DNA from: CAYQUC01 sp964420605 | GTDB taxonomy: Bacteria; Pseudomonadota; Gammaproteobacteria; UBA6429; Thiohalophilaceae | Assembly (NCBI GenBank): GCA_964420605.1 | Contig: CAYQUC010000004.1 | Coordinates: 30,194 to 94,193 of the forward strand | DNA: 64,000 bases | Direction of reading: 5' to 3' | In this document: in pieces, positions 35,852 to 45,330 of the stretch | How positions within the stretch are numbered: position 1 is the stretch's first letter | How the letters are laid out: each line of letters starts with the position of its first letter | Position numbers and translations under genes: made by a program | The notes under the pieces: generated by a model | Databases searched by the model: none | What the model was told of the DNA's origin: nothing | Seen by the model: only the letters and a program-made list of their open reading frames with translations

Positions 35852-36934
35852 ATGCCAACGATTTATAACTTTAGTGCGGGTCCGGCAGTGTTACCTGCTG
35901 ATGTTTTGGCTATAGCTCAAAATGAGTTGCGTGACTGGCATGGTTCCGGTATGTCAGTAATGGAAATGAGTCATAGAGGCTCAGAATTTATGTCAATTGC
36001 TGAAAAAGCTGAAAATGATCTTAGGCAGTTGATGGCAATACCCAATAACTATAAAGTGTTATTTCTGCAGGGTGGCGCATCGAGTCAATTTGCAATGGTA
36101 CCCATGAATATTTTAGCGGGCAAAAATACGGCTGATTATATTAATACTGGTGCTTGGTCAAAAAAAGCAATAAAAGAGGCAAAAAAATATTGTAGTGTTA
36201 ATGTTGCTGCAACGAGTGAAGCTCAAAACTTTACCACGGTACCTGCTCAGAGCGAATGGTCATTAAATAAAGACTCAGCCTATGTTCATTTTGTTTCAAA
36301 TGAAACCATTGGTGGTGTTGAATTTCCATTTATTCCAGAAACTGGCGATATTCCTTTAGTTGCGGATATGTCCTCAACAATATTGTCACGTCCGGTTGAT
36401 GTTACTAAATACGGTATTATTTATGCTGGTGCGCAAAAAAATATGGGACCTGCTGGTTTAACGGTTGTTATTATACGGGATGACTTGATTGGTTTAGCTC
36501 CTGACAATACGCCATCGATGTTTAACTATAAAGATCTAGCCGATAATAATTCAATGTTGAATACACCTCCTACATTTGCGTGGTATCTTGCAGGTTTGAT
36601 ATTTGATTGGTTGAATACAAATGGTGGACTTAAAGCTATTGCTGAAGTTAATAAACGCAAGTCAGAAAAATTGTATAACGCGATTGATGCATCTGGTTTT
36701 TATAACAGTCCGGTTGCTGTTGAATGTCGTTCATGGATGAATGTTCCATTTACTTTAGCCGATGCTGAATTAGATAAAATATTTTTAACTGAAGCGGCTA
36801 ATGCGGGTCTTGTTTCGTTAAAAGGACATCGATCAGTTGGTGGCATGAGGGCTAGTATTTATAATGCGATGCCGGAAGAAGGTATTAATGCGCTTATTAG
36901 CTTTATGGCAGATTTTGAAAAACGTAATGGCTAA
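35852..36934 (+). CDS. serC: Phosphoserine aminotransferase (SerC)
   Basis: 360-residue class V PLP aminotransferase used in serine synthesis (3-phosphohydroxypyruvate to phosphoserine) and in pyridoxine synthesis. FSAGPAVLP opens the protein; the PLP lysine is in YAGAQKNMGPAG, and FLQGGASSQFA, SNETIGGVEF and GHRSVGGMRASIYN are typical. AAGGAG lies 11 bases before this ATG, while an out-of-frame ATG seven bases upstream is closer to it. serA follows at 49 bases. Confidence 0.97.
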   Translation: MPTIYNFSAGPAVLPADVLAIAQNELRDWHGSGMSVMEMSHRGSEFMSIAEKAENDLRQLMAIPNNYKVLFLQGGASSQFAMVPMNILAGKNTADYINTGAWSKKAIKEAKKYCSVNVAATSEAQNFTTVPAQSEWSLNKDSAYVHFVSNETIGGVEFPFIPETGDIPLVADMSSTILSRPVDVTKYGIIYAGAQKNMGPAGLTVVIIRDDLIGLAPDNTPSMFNYKDLADNNSMLNTPPTFAWYLAGLIFDWLNTNGGLKAIAEVNKRKSEKLYNAIDASGFYNSPVAVECRSWMNVPFTLADAELDKIFLTEAANAGLVSLKGHRSVGGMRASIYNAMPEEGINALISFMADFEKRNG

Positions 36935-36983
36935 ATAATATTGATCATATAAAACTACATTACATATTTATTTAAAGGTCGTC

Positions 36984-38147
36984 ATGCATAAAATTCTAAC
37001 GTTAAATAATATTTCAGTTGCGGGTTTAGAACGCTTATCACGTGAGTCGTATGAAGTTGCTTCTGAAATTACTCATCCAGATGCAATACTATTACGTTCT
37101 TTTAAAATGCATGATATGGACATTCCCGAGTCATTAAAAGCCGTCGGGCGTGCGGGGGCTGGGGTTAACAATATTCCAGTTGATGTAATGTCTTCAAGAG
37201 GAATACCAGTTTTTAATGCACCGGGAGCAAATGCGAATGCAGTAAAAGAACTCGTGGTTGCAGGTATGTTATTAGCGTGTCGTAATATTTGTCAGGCATG
37301 GGAATATACTACGACCTTAGAAGGTGATGACGCGACTGTTTCAAAAAGTGTTGAAGCGGGTAAAAAACAGTATGGTGGCTTTGAGTTACCTGGAAAAACC
37401 CTCGGTATTGTCGGACTGGGTGCTATTGGTCGATCTGTGGCTGATATTGCAATTCAACTTGGTATGAATGTAATCGGCTATGATCCTGCAATCACTATCG
37501 AAGGGGCGTGGCAATTATCGTCTAAAGTAGAAAAAGCTGAAAATGTTGATGCTTTATTAGCTAAAGTTGATTTCGTTACATTTCATGTACCGTTAATTGA
37601 TGCTACTAAAAATATGATTAATAAAGAACGCTTAGACATTATGAAGTCGGGCGCTGTAATTTTGAATTTTGCACGAGCTGGTATTATTGACGATACTGCT
37701 GTAATTGAAGCACTAAAAAGTAAGAGGATATATGCTTATATATGTGACTTTCCAACAAATCAATTAAAAGGACAGGAGCGGGTAATTACTTTACCGCATC
37801 TTGGTGCATCTACAGTTGAAGCGGAAGATAATTGTGCCATTATGGTTGCTAATCAAATTAAGGATTACTTAGAAAATGGTAATGTTTTTAATTCTGTTAA
37901 CTTCCCTAATGTTGACATGCCACGAACGAAAGGTTTTCGAGTAACAATTGTTAATAACAATGTTCCAAATATGTTAGGGCAAATATCTACAGCAACTGCT
38001 GCTGCTGGATTAAATATTATTGATATGTTGAACAAATCCAGAGATAACATAGCTTATACGGTTTTAGATGTTGATAAAGCCGTTGATGATAATTTAATTA
38101 AAAAATTATTAGCAATTGACGGTGTATTAACTGTTCGAGCCTTATAA
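36984..38147 (+). CDS. serA: D-3-phosphoglycerate dehydrogenase (SerA), short ACT form
   Basis: 387-residue NAD-dependent enzyme for the first step of serine synthesis. The NAD site is GIVGLGAIGRSVADIA; the catalytic Arg, Glu and His are in GRAGAGVNNI, NFARAGIIDD and LPHLGAST. An ACT domain occupies about residues 312-387. This is the short form found in Bacteroides-like and some proteobacteria, not the 410-residue E. coli form. It is placed between serC and pheA, where Pseudomonas has none. Confidence 0.93.
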   Translation: MHKILTLNNISVAGLERLSRESYEVASEITHPDAILLRSFKMHDMDIPESLKAVGRAGAGVNNIPVDVMSSRGIPVFNAPGANANAVKELVVAGMLLACRNICQAWEYTTTLEGDDATVSKSVEAGKKQYGGFELPGKTLGIVGLGAIGRSVADIAIQLGMNVIGYDPAITIEGAWQLSSKVEKAENVDALLAKVDFVTFHVPLIDATKNMINKERLDIMKSGAVILNFARAGIIDDTAVIEALKSKRIYAYICDFPTNQLKGQERVITLPHLGASTVEAEDNCAIMVANQIKDYLENGNVFNSVNFPNVDMPRTKGFRVTIVNNNVPNMLGQISTATAAAGLNIIDMLNKSRDNIAYTVLDVDKAVDDNLIKKLLAIDGVLTVRAL

Positions 38148-38201
38148 AAATTCACAGTTATAGCCAGATGCTAAGTTATTAAAGCGAGCCAACTAGAATA
38201 T

Positions 38202-39290
38202 ATGTCTGATTTATTATCCAAAATGCGTGACAGAATCGATGCAATTGATGCATCAATTCAAGAATTAATTTCCGAACGTGCATCAATAGCACAAGACGTA
38301 GCCGTTGCAAAACAAAAGTTAAATAAGAGCAATACTGTATTTTATCGCGCTGAGCGAGAAGCTGAGGTATTACGAATGGTCATTGAGCGAAACAAAGGAC
38401 CATTACGAAATGAAGAAATTGCTCGTTTATTTCGTGAGATTATGTCTGCTTGTTTGGCGTTAGAAGATCCCATGGTTATTGGTTTTTTAGGTCCAGAAGG
38501 TACTTTTACCCAGTCAGCAGCATTAAAACATTTTGGGCATTCGGTTCAAACAAAGCCATTAACAACAATTGCCGATGTTTTTAGAGAAGTAGAGTCCGGT
38601 GAAATTCCTTATGGGGTTGTTCCTGTGGAAAATTCTACTGAAGGTGTTATTAATCACACTCTAGATTTATTTATAAACTCTCCATTGTTTATTAGTGGTG
38701 AGGTAGAGATTCGCATTCATCATCATTTGCTGGTTAAAAATAATGTCGATATTTCTAAAATTACAAAAATTTATTCGCACAGACAATCTTTGGCTCAATG
38801 TAGAGAATGGCTTGATGCAAATTTAAATGGTATTGAACAAATTCCAGTAAATAGCAATGCTGAAGCTGCTCAATTAGTTTCAAATTCTAATGATGATGTT
38901 GCTGCGATAGCGGGTGATTCTGCTGCTGAAATATATAACCTCAGCATGGCATCAAAGAATATTGAAGATGAGCCTGATAATACTACTCGGTTTTTAATCA
39001 TAGGTAAAAATGAAGTACAAGCCAGTAGTGATGATAAAACAACTATTTTAGTCTCAACACGAAATCAACCGGGTGCGCTACATAAATTACTTGAACCAAT
39101 TGCACGTAATGGCTTGTCATTGTCCAGAATTGAATCACGTCCATCACGGCGCGGCATGTGGGACTATGTTTTTTTTATGGATGTTGATGGTCACAAGTTG
39201 GATAACAATGTTGCTACAGCATTAACCGAGTTAGCGGAAGAGTCGCTAATGGTTAAAGTACTCGGTTCATATCCTAAAGCTGTTTTATAA
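38202..39290 (+). CDS. pheA: Chorismate mutase/prephenate dehydratase (PheA)
   Basis: 362-residue bifunctional P-protein that turns chorismate into phenylpyruvate. Residues 1-90 form the AroQ-type mutase (RDRIDAIDASIQELISERA). The dehydratase lies at about 95-275, with GPEGTFTQSAALKHFG and the TTRF motif of DNTTRFLIIG. The C-terminal ACT domain has PGALHKLLEPIARNGLSLSRIESRPSRRGMWDYVFF, where GALH and ESRP are phenylalanine feedback sites. No leader-peptide attenuator is visible upstream. Confidence 0.97.
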   Translation: MSDLLSKMRDRIDAIDASIQELISERASIAQDVAVAKQKLNKSNTVFYRAEREAEVLRMVIERNKGPLRNEEIARLFREIMSACLALEDPMVIGFLGPEGTFTQSAALKHFGHSVQTKPLTTIADVFREVESGEIPYGVVPVENSTEGVINHTLDLFINSPLFISGEVEIRIHHHLLVKNNVDISKITKIYSHRQSLAQCREWLDANLNGIEQIPVNSNAEAAQLVSNSNDDVAAIAGDSAAEIYNLSMASKNIEDEPDNTTRFLIIGKNEVQASSDDKTTILVSTRNQPGALHKLLEPIARNGLSLSRIESRPSRRGMWDYVFFMDVDGHKLDNNVATALTELAEESLMVKVLGSYPKAVL

Positions 39291-39309
39291 TCTATTTATT
39301 CAAATAACC

Positions 39310-40425
39310 ATGATTAATATTTTCCAAAAATTATGTGTTCCTGGTGTTGCTGGATTAAAGCCCTATTTACCCGGTAAACCACTCAGTGAACTTGAACGTG
39401 AATTTGGAATTACTAACGCTGTTAAAATAGCATCAAATGAAAATCCACTGGGTATCAGTGAAAAAGTAACACGTTATTTAAGTGATAATATTGCTACCCT
39501 AAGTCGATATCCTGATGGTAATGGTTTTGATTTGAAGTCAGCACTGGCCAAATTTTATAATGTAGAATTTGATCAACTGACACTTGGTAATGGTTCTAAT
39601 GATATATTAGAGTTAATTGCTCGTGCATTTGTCACAGTTGATGATGAAGTTATTTTTTCTGAACATGCCTTTGCTGTGTATCCGTTAGTTACACAAGCAA
39701 TAGGGGCTAAGGCTGTTATTACATCGGCGACAAATTGGGGATACGATTTAGATAATATTTTAGAAGCAATTAACATTAAAACTAAATTGATATTTATCGC
39801 GAACCCTAATAATCCAACCGGTACTTGGTTAACGGAACTGGATTTAGCTGGGTTTTTAAATAAAGTACCTAAGTCGGTTATTGTTGTTATTGATGAGGCT
39901 TATTTTGAATATGCAATTCATCCTGATATGAAAATTAAAAACTATCCTGATGGATTACAGTGGTTGGCAAAGCACCAAAATTTAGTCGTTACTCGCACTT
40001 TTTCAAAAGCTTATGCATTGGCGGGTTTACGTGTTGGATATTCAGTGTCACATAAAGATCTTGCTAATATATTAAATCGAGTTAGACAGCCATTTAATGT
40101 TAACTCAATGGCTTTAATTGCAGCTGAAATTTCACTGTCAGATAGTGAACATTTGGAACGAACGATTAAATTAAATGTATCTGGAATGCAGTTTATTATT
40201 TCTGAACTTGCTAAAATGAACGTAGCTTATATACCCTCTGCCGGAAATTTTATCAGCATTAGTCTTGGCGTTGAATCAGATAAAATCTATGAAAAATTAT
40301 TACATAAAGGGGTAATAGTTAGACCAGTTGATAATTATGGTATGCCGGGATATTTACGGTTTAGTATTGGGGATTCAACAGAAAATACGCGTGCTATGCA
40401 GGCATTAAAACAGTGTTTTGACTAA
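39310..40425 (+). CDS. hisC: Histidinol-phosphate aminotransferase (HisC)
   Basis: 371-residue class I PLP aminotransferase. The N-terminus GLKPYLPGKPLSELEREFG with KIASNENPLG is typical of the HisC2 branch; the PLP lysine is in TRTFSKAYALAGLRVGYSV. Genes at this spot in the pheA-hisC-tyrA run may also transaminate aromatic keto acids (prephenate or phenylpyruvate). Starts 19 bases after pheA and ends 12 bases before tyrA. Confidence 0.93.
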   Translation: MINIFQKLCVPGVAGLKPYLPGKPLSELEREFGITNAVKIASNENPLGISEKVTRYLSDNIATLSRYPDGNGFDLKSALAKFYNVEFDQLTLGNGSNDILELIARAFVTVDDEVIFSEHAFAVYPLVTQAIGAKAVITSATNWGYDLDNILEAINIKTKLIFIANPNNPTGTWLTELDLAGFLNKVPKSVIVVIDEAYFEYAIHPDMKIKNYPDGLQWLAKHQNLVVTRTFSKAYALAGLRVGYSVSHKDLANILNRVRQPFNVNSMALIAAEISLSDSEHLERTIKLNVSGMQFIISELAKMNVAYIPSAGNFISISLGVESDKIYEKLLHKGVIVRPVDNYGMPGYLRFSIGDSTENTRAMQALKQCFD

Positions 40426-40437
40426 ACGAAAAATAAA

Positions 40438-41325
40438 ATGAGTAAAGTGATTTTTAAAAATATGTGTATTATCGGTGTTGGTTTAATCGGTGGTTCACTT
40501 GCACGCTCTGCAAAAATTGCGGGCGTGGTTGATAATATCATAGGAACTGGGCGTAGCGAAACAAATCTCGAAAAAGCGTTGGATCTGGGTGTGGTAGATG
40601 AAATTTGTTTGGATTATAAAACTGCAGTTTCTAAAGCTGATCTGATTGTGATAGCCACTCCAGTTGGAGCAATTAAATCCGTATTAGAAGAAATTGCAGA
40701 TTCAATTCCTAAACATGCAGTTATAACCGATGTTGGTAGTACCAAAGGTAGTGTTCTTGATGCAGCTATTTCTGTTTTTGGTGAATTACCATCACGCTTT
40801 ATTCCGGGACACCCAATAGCCGGAAATGAAAAAAGTGGTGTTATTGCATCGTTTATTAAATTATTTCATGGCAGACGCGTTATATTGACGCCGCAGCTTC
40901 ATAGTGATTTAAAGGCACTAGAAAAAATAAAAGCCCTGTGGTCTGCCTGTGGTGCTGAAGTTGTTTTAACATCCGTAGAGCATCACGACACAATATTAGC
41001 CGCTACTAGTCATCTACCCCATGCTCTAGCATTCTCGTTAGTTAATACCTTGGCTCGTATGGATGATAAAAATGATATATTCAAATTTGCTGCAGGTGGT
41101 TTTGAAGATTTTACTCGGATTGCGTCAAGTAATCCGCAAATGTGGAGTGATATCTGCATCGCCAATAAAGAGGCATTAACGAGTGTCTTAGATAAGTTTT
41201 CTGAAGATTTAGTAATCTTAAAAACGGCTATAAATTCCGAGGATGCAAATGAAATTAAGGCACTTTTTACGCGAGCTAAAAAAGTGCGTGATTCAGTAAA
41301 AAAAGGTTTTCCAACCGAGTATTAA
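40438..41325 (+). CDS. tyrA: Prephenate dehydrogenase (TyrA)
   Basis: 295-residue NAD(P)-dependent enzyme of tyrosine synthesis that decarboxylates prephenate or arogenate. The dinucleotide motif is IGVGLIGGSLA, and the HPIAGNEKSGV and ATSHLPHALAFSLV segments bind the substrate. It lacks a mutase domain, so it depends on PheA or another mutase. In Pseudomonas the gene is fused to aroA; here the two are separate, 32 bases apart. Confidence 0.95.
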   Translation: MSKVIFKNMCIIGVGLIGGSLARSAKIAGVVDNIIGTGRSETNLEKALDLGVVDEICLDYKTAVSKADLIVIATPVGAIKSVLEEIADSIPKHAVITDVGSTKGSVLDAAISVFGELPSRFIPGHPIAGNEKSGVIASFIKLFHGRRVILTPQLHSDLKALEKIKALWSACGAEVVLTSVEHHDTILAATSHLPHALAFSLVNTLARMDDKNDIFKFAAGGFEDFTRIASSNPQMWSDICIANKEALTSVLDKFSEDLVILKTAINSEDANEIKALFTRAKKVRDSVKKGFPTEY

Positions 41326-41357
41326 TTCGACATAAAAAATAATTTGAGAATAAGACC

Positions 41358-42698
41358 ATGAGTAGCGACAGTAAAAATAGTACGAACACCAAAACCAACG
41401 TTCAATTTAAAATTAAGCCTGGTGGTAAGTTACAGGGTAACTTTCATGTTCCTGGTGATAAATCGATATCACATCGCAGCATCATGTTTGGAGCATTGGC
41501 AAATGGTGTTACTGAAGTTACTGGATTTCTGGCTGGTGAAGATAATCTTGCAACCTTAAATGCATTCCGAGATATGGGGGTTACTATAACAGGGCCTGAT
41601 TTAGGCAAAGTTACCATTACTGGTGTTGGTATTAATGGCTTAAAATCTCCCAATAAAGCCTTGGATTTAGGAAATTCTGGTACGGCTATGCGATTAATGT
41701 CAGGGTTAATGGCAGCACAACAATTTGATTCAATTTTAATCGGTGATAAATCTTTATCTACTCGTCCAATGTTGCGTGTTACAAAACCATTAACACAAAT
41801 GGGTGCTGTTATTAGTACTCAAGAAAATGGTACACCGCCAATAGTGATAACGGGCAAGCAAACACTACATAATTTTGATTATGATATGCCAATTGCGAGT
41901 GCTCAGGTAAAATCATGTTTATTACTTGCAGGTTTATATTCATCAGGTAAAACATGTATAACCGAACCTGCGCCGACACGGGATCATACTGAACGGATGT
42001 TGCAAGGATTTGGATATGACGTGGCTCGAACTGATAATAAAGTCTGTGTTGAAGGTGGCGGGACATTAACGGCAACGAATATTATTGTTCCGGGTGATAT
42101 CTCATCAGCTGCATTTTTTATGGTCGGTGCAAGCATTGCTTCTGGATCGGATATCACACTACAACACGTTGGAATTAATCCAACACGTATTGGCGTAATT
42201 AAGATTTTGAAAATGATGGGCGCTAACATTACGATTTTGAATGAATCTGAAATGGGTGGCGAACCCGTAGCGGATATTAGAATTCAATCGAGCGAACTTA
42301 AAGGAATAGTGATTCCTGAAGATCAAGTGCCTCTGGCCATTGATGAGTTTCCGGTTATTTTTATTGCCGCAGCTTGTGCCACAGGTGAGACAGTGCTGAC
42401 AGGTGCAAAAGAACTACGAGTAAAAGAAAGTGATCGTATTCAAGCGATGGCAGATGGCCTAGAAATATTAGGCATAGATGCAAAACCAACAAGTGATGGA
42501 ATTAAAATCCAAGGTGGTTTGATCAACGGTGGAGAAGTTAGTAGTGGTGGCGATCATCGAATTGCAATGGCTTTTAGTATTGCAGGCCTAAAGGCATCAG
42601 ATAATATAACTATAAATGATTGTGCAAATGTTGCTACTTCATTTCCAAATTTTATTGAGTTATCGAAAACTGCTGGCTTGGATCTAGAGTCTCGATAA
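41358..42698 (+). CDS. aroA: 3-phosphoshikimate 1-carboxyvinyltransferase (EPSP synthase)
   Basis: 446-residue enzyme of the shikimate pathway. Visible are the substrate loop PGDKSISHRSIMFGALA, LGNSGTAMRLMSGL, SAQVKSCLLLAGLYS and TRDHTERMLQGFG. SAQVKS and the GNSGTAMR variant point to the class II type, known in Pseudomonas and CP4, which is usually less sensitive to glyphosate; this is an inference from motifs only. It is followed 39 bases later by cmk. Confidence 0.96.
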   Translation: MSSDSKNSTNTKTNVQFKIKPGGKLQGNFHVPGDKSISHRSIMFGALANGVTEVTGFLAGEDNLATLNAFRDMGVTITGPDLGKVTITGVGINGLKSPNKALDLGNSGTAMRLMSGLMAAQQFDSILIGDKSLSTRPMLRVTKPLTQMGAVISTQENGTPPIVITGKQTLHNFDYDMPIASAQVKSCLLLAGLYSSGKTCITEPAPTRDHTERMLQGFGYDVARTDNKVCVEGGGTLTATNIIVPGDISSAAFFMVGASIASGSDITLQHVGINPTRIGVIKILKMMGANITILNESEMGGEPVADIRIQSSELKGIVIPEDQVPLAIDEFPVIFIAAACATGETVLTGAKELRVKESDRIQAMADGLEILGIDAKPTSDGIKIQGGLINGGEVSSGGDHRIAMAFSIAGLKASDNITINDCANVATSFPNFIELSKTAGLDLESR

Positions 42699-42737
42699 TT
42701 AAATATACATTAGCATAACCGAAAATTTGGAGTTAAA

Positions 42738-43424
42738 ATGCCTAATCAGATTATTACCATTGATGGCCCAAGCGGTGCAGGCAAGGGCACGGTATGTGTC
42801 AAATTAGCAAAAAGTCTTGGTTGGCCGTTACTCGATAGTGGCGCAATTTATCGTGTGCTGGCCCTTGGAGCAATAAAGCATGATATCGATAATAGCGATA
42901 TCGAACGTTTGTCAGACTATGCGGCATCAATTGATATCGCATTTCCGCTTGATGAAAATAGTGATTTGGTTGATGTTATTTTAGAAGGTAATAATATTTC
43001 AAATGAGATTAGAACTGAGGTATGTGGCAATTTAGCTTCAAAAGTTGCAGTAATACCTGAAATAAGAGAAATTTTGCTTCAAAGACAGCGTGATTTCGCA
43101 GTTTCACCAGGATTAGTGGCTGATGGGCGCGATATGGGTACGGTTGTTTTTCCTTTAGCTGAAGTAAAAGTTTTCCTCACCGCTAGTGCTGAAATTCGAG
43201 CTGAAAGACGTTATAAACAGTTGAAAGACAAGGGGAATGATGTTAACCTCGCGTCCCTTCTTGAAGAGATTTCTGAACGAGATAAACGCGATAGCGAACG
43301 AACGATATCTCCTTTAAAGCCTGCGGATGATGCTATTATTATTGATACGACATCATTAACTGTTGAACAAGTATTACAAGAAGTCAAAGGGTTGTGTTGT
43401 AAAAAATTACAATTGCTTTGTTAG
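42738..43424 (+). CDS. cmk: Cytidylate kinase
   Basis: 228-residue P-loop kinase that phosphorylates CMP and dCMP. The P-loop is DGPSGAGKGTV; SGAIYRVLALGA and ADGRDMGTVVFPLAEVKVFLTAS are family marks, as is the RRYKQLKDKG arginine helix. aroA-cmk-rpsA is a very widely kept order. A hairpin with a T-rich tail lies just downstream. Confidence 0.96.
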   Translation: MPNQIITIDGPSGAGKGTVCVKLAKSLGWPLLDSGAIYRVLALGAIKHDIDNSDIERLSDYAASIDIAFPLDENSDLVDVILEGNNISNEIRTEVCGNLASKVAVIPEIREILLQRQRDFAVSPGLVADGRDMGTVVFPLAEVKVFLTASAEIRAERRYKQLKDKGNDVNLASLLEEISERDKRDSERTISPLKPADDAIIIDTTSLTVEQVLQEVKGLCCKKLQLLC

Positions 43425-43440
43425 AATTTAATATTAACGT

Positions 43441-43495
43441 GAAGTAATATCTATAGAGCAAATTAAAGCGAGTTCTATATTACTTCATTTCTTTT
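43441..43495 (+). terminator. Hairpin with T-rich tail between cmk and rpsA
   Basis: GAAGTAATAT (43441-43450) pairs perfectly with ATATTACTTC (43477-43486), and the loop region can pair further (AGAGC/GTTCT). ATTTCTTTT follows. It may be a weak terminator of the upstream operon or part of the rpsA leader, which in E. coli is folded and used for autoregulation. Confidence 0.45.
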
Positions 43496-43566
43496 AACTA
43501 ACGTCTGCTAGGTTGCAGTCAAAATGAAGTCACGGATTGACTTATCAATACAGGAAATAAGCGAAA

Positions 43567-45246
43567 ATGAGCCAAAGTTTTGCTGAACTATTCGAAGAAA
43601 GTATCACTAAAACCCCAATGTTACCCGGTGCAATTATCACAGGAACTGTTGTTCATGTTGGTGATGATTTTGTTATGGTTAATGCTAATTTAAAATCTGA
43701 AGGTGTTATACCTAAAGAACAATTTGTTAATGATAAAGGTGAAGTTGACGTTCACATTGGTGACGAAGTTGAAGTAGCACTTGAATCATTAGAAGACGGT
43801 TTTGGTGAAACACGTTTATCAAGAGAAAAGGCTCGCCGTGCTGAATCTTGGACCAGACTTGAAGCTGCTCAAGAAGCTTCAGAGACCGTGGTTGGAACTA
43901 TCATTGACAAAGTTAAAGGTGGTTTTACTGTCGATTTACAAGACATTCGTGCTTTCTTACCAGGCTCATTAGTTGATGTTCGCCCTGTACGTGATACCGC
44001 TTACCTAGAAGGTAAAGAATTAGAATTTAAAGTTATTAAGCTTGATCGTCGTCGCAATAACGTTGTTGTATCCCGTCGTGCTGTTGTTGAATCTGAAAGT
44101 AGTGTTGAACGTGATGAATTGCTTGCGAGCATGAAAGAAGGCGCAATCGTTAAAGGGATTATTAAGAATTTAACGGATTATGGTGCATTTGTTGATTTAG
44201 GCGGTGTTGATGGTTTATTACACATTACAGATATGGCTTGGAAACGCGTAAAACATCCAAGTGAAATTGTGACTGTTGGTGAAGAAATTGATGTTAAAGT
44301 CTTAAAATTTGATCGTGAAAAAGTTCGTGTATCATTAGGCTTAAAACAAATGGGCGATGATCCTTGGATTGCAATTGCACGCCGTTATCCTGAATCTACC
44401 CGCTTAGTTGGCAAAGTTACGAATATTGCTGATTATGGTTGTTTTGTTGAAATTGAAGAAGGTGTTGAAGGTTTGGTTCACGTTTCTGAAATGGATTGGA
44501 CTAATAAAAATATCCACCCAAGCAAAGTTGTTAGTCTTGGTTTAGAAGTTGAAGTTGTTGTGCTTGATATTGATGAAGAACGTCGTCGTATATCATTAGG
44601 CATGAAACAGTGTAAAGATAATCCTTGGGATAGCTTTGCAAGTTCTAATAACAAAAGTGATCGTGTTACTGGTACGATTAAATCGATTACAGACTTTGGT
44701 ATATTCATTGGTCTTAATGGTGGAATTGATGGCCTTGTTCACTTATCTGACATTTCTTGGAATATTCCTGGAGAAGAAGCGGTTCGAAATTATCACAAAG
44801 GTGATGAAATTGAAGCGATGGTATTGTCGGTTGATCCTGAACGTGAGCGTATTTCATTAGGAATTAAGCAGTTAGAAAAAGATCCATTTGGAAATTATGT
44901 TGCTGAACACGCAAAAGGGTCTATTGTTACTGGTAAGGTTATCGAAATTGACGCTAAAGGTGCAGTAATTGAATTAGCCGAAGGTGTTGAAGGTTATTTA
45001 CGTTCTTCAGAAATTTCTCGTGACCGTATTGAAGATGCCCGAACTAGTTTGAGTCAAGGCGAAGAAGTTGAAGCTAAATTTATCGGAGTGGATCGTAAAA
45101 CACGAACAATTTCACTTTCTATCAAAGCGAAAGATAATGATGATGAAAAAGCGACAATCAATGACTACAATAAACAAGGTAGCGGACCAGTTACGGCTAC
45201 TTTAGGTGATATATTGAAAGAACAGATTGATAGTAGTAACGAATAA
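43567..45246 (+). CDS. rpsA: 30S ribosomal protein S1
   Basis: 559 residues with six S1 RNA-binding repeats (about 21-87, 105-171, 192-260, 277-347, 364-434, 451-520), matching E. coli S1 in length and order. Repeats 3-6 carry the DYGAFVDLGGVDGLLHITDMAW-type motif. S1 helps mRNA binding and unfolding on the 30S subunit. AGGAAATAAG precedes the ATG, with a longer than usual spacing. The gene codes visibly more GC at the first codon position than neighbours, as expected of a highly expressed gene. Confidence 0.97.
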   Translation: MSQSFAELFEESITKTPMLPGAIITGTVVHVGDDFVMVNANLKSEGVIPKEQFVNDKGEVDVHIGDEVEVALESLEDGFGETRLSREKARRAESWTRLEAAQEASETVVGTIIDKVKGGFTVDLQDIRAFLPGSLVDVRPVRDTAYLEGKELEFKVIKLDRRRNNVVVSRRAVVESESSVERDELLASMKEGAIVKGIIKNLTDYGAFVDLGGVDGLLHITDMAWKRVKHPSEIVTVGEEIDVKVLKFDREKVRVSLGLKQMGDDPWIAIARRYPESTRLVGKVTNIADYGCFVEIEEGVEGLVHVSEMDWTNKNIHPSKVVSLGLEVEVVVLDIDEERRRISLGMKQCKDNPWDSFASSNNKSDRVTGTIKSITDFGIFIGLNGGIDGLVHLSDISWNIPGEEAVRNYHKGDEIEAMVLSVDPERERISLGIKQLEKDPFGNYVAEHAKGSIVTGKVIEIDAKGAVIELAEGVEGYLRSSEISRDRIEDARTSLSQGEEVEAKFIGVDRKTRTISLSIKAKDNDDEKATINDYNKQGSGPVTATLGDILKEQIDSSNE

Positions 45247-45253
45247 TATACGT

Positions 45254-45297
45254 TTTTTGAGGTGCTTAAGTTTAATTTTACATAAGCGCCTCAAAAA
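45254..45297 (+). repeat. 15-bp inverted repeat between rpsA and ihfB
   Basis: Left arm TTTTTGAGGTGCTTA (45254-45268) pairs with right arm TAAGCGCCTCAAAAA (45283-45297), with one G-T pair and a 14-base loop. The T-run lies before the stem in the plus direction and no T-run follows it. It is therefore not a canonical plus-strand terminator but may stabilise the rpsA message or reduce readthrough into ihfB. Confidence 0.55.
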
Positions 45298-45330
45298 GCT
45301 ATTATCAGTAAATTCGGAGATAAAATAATA

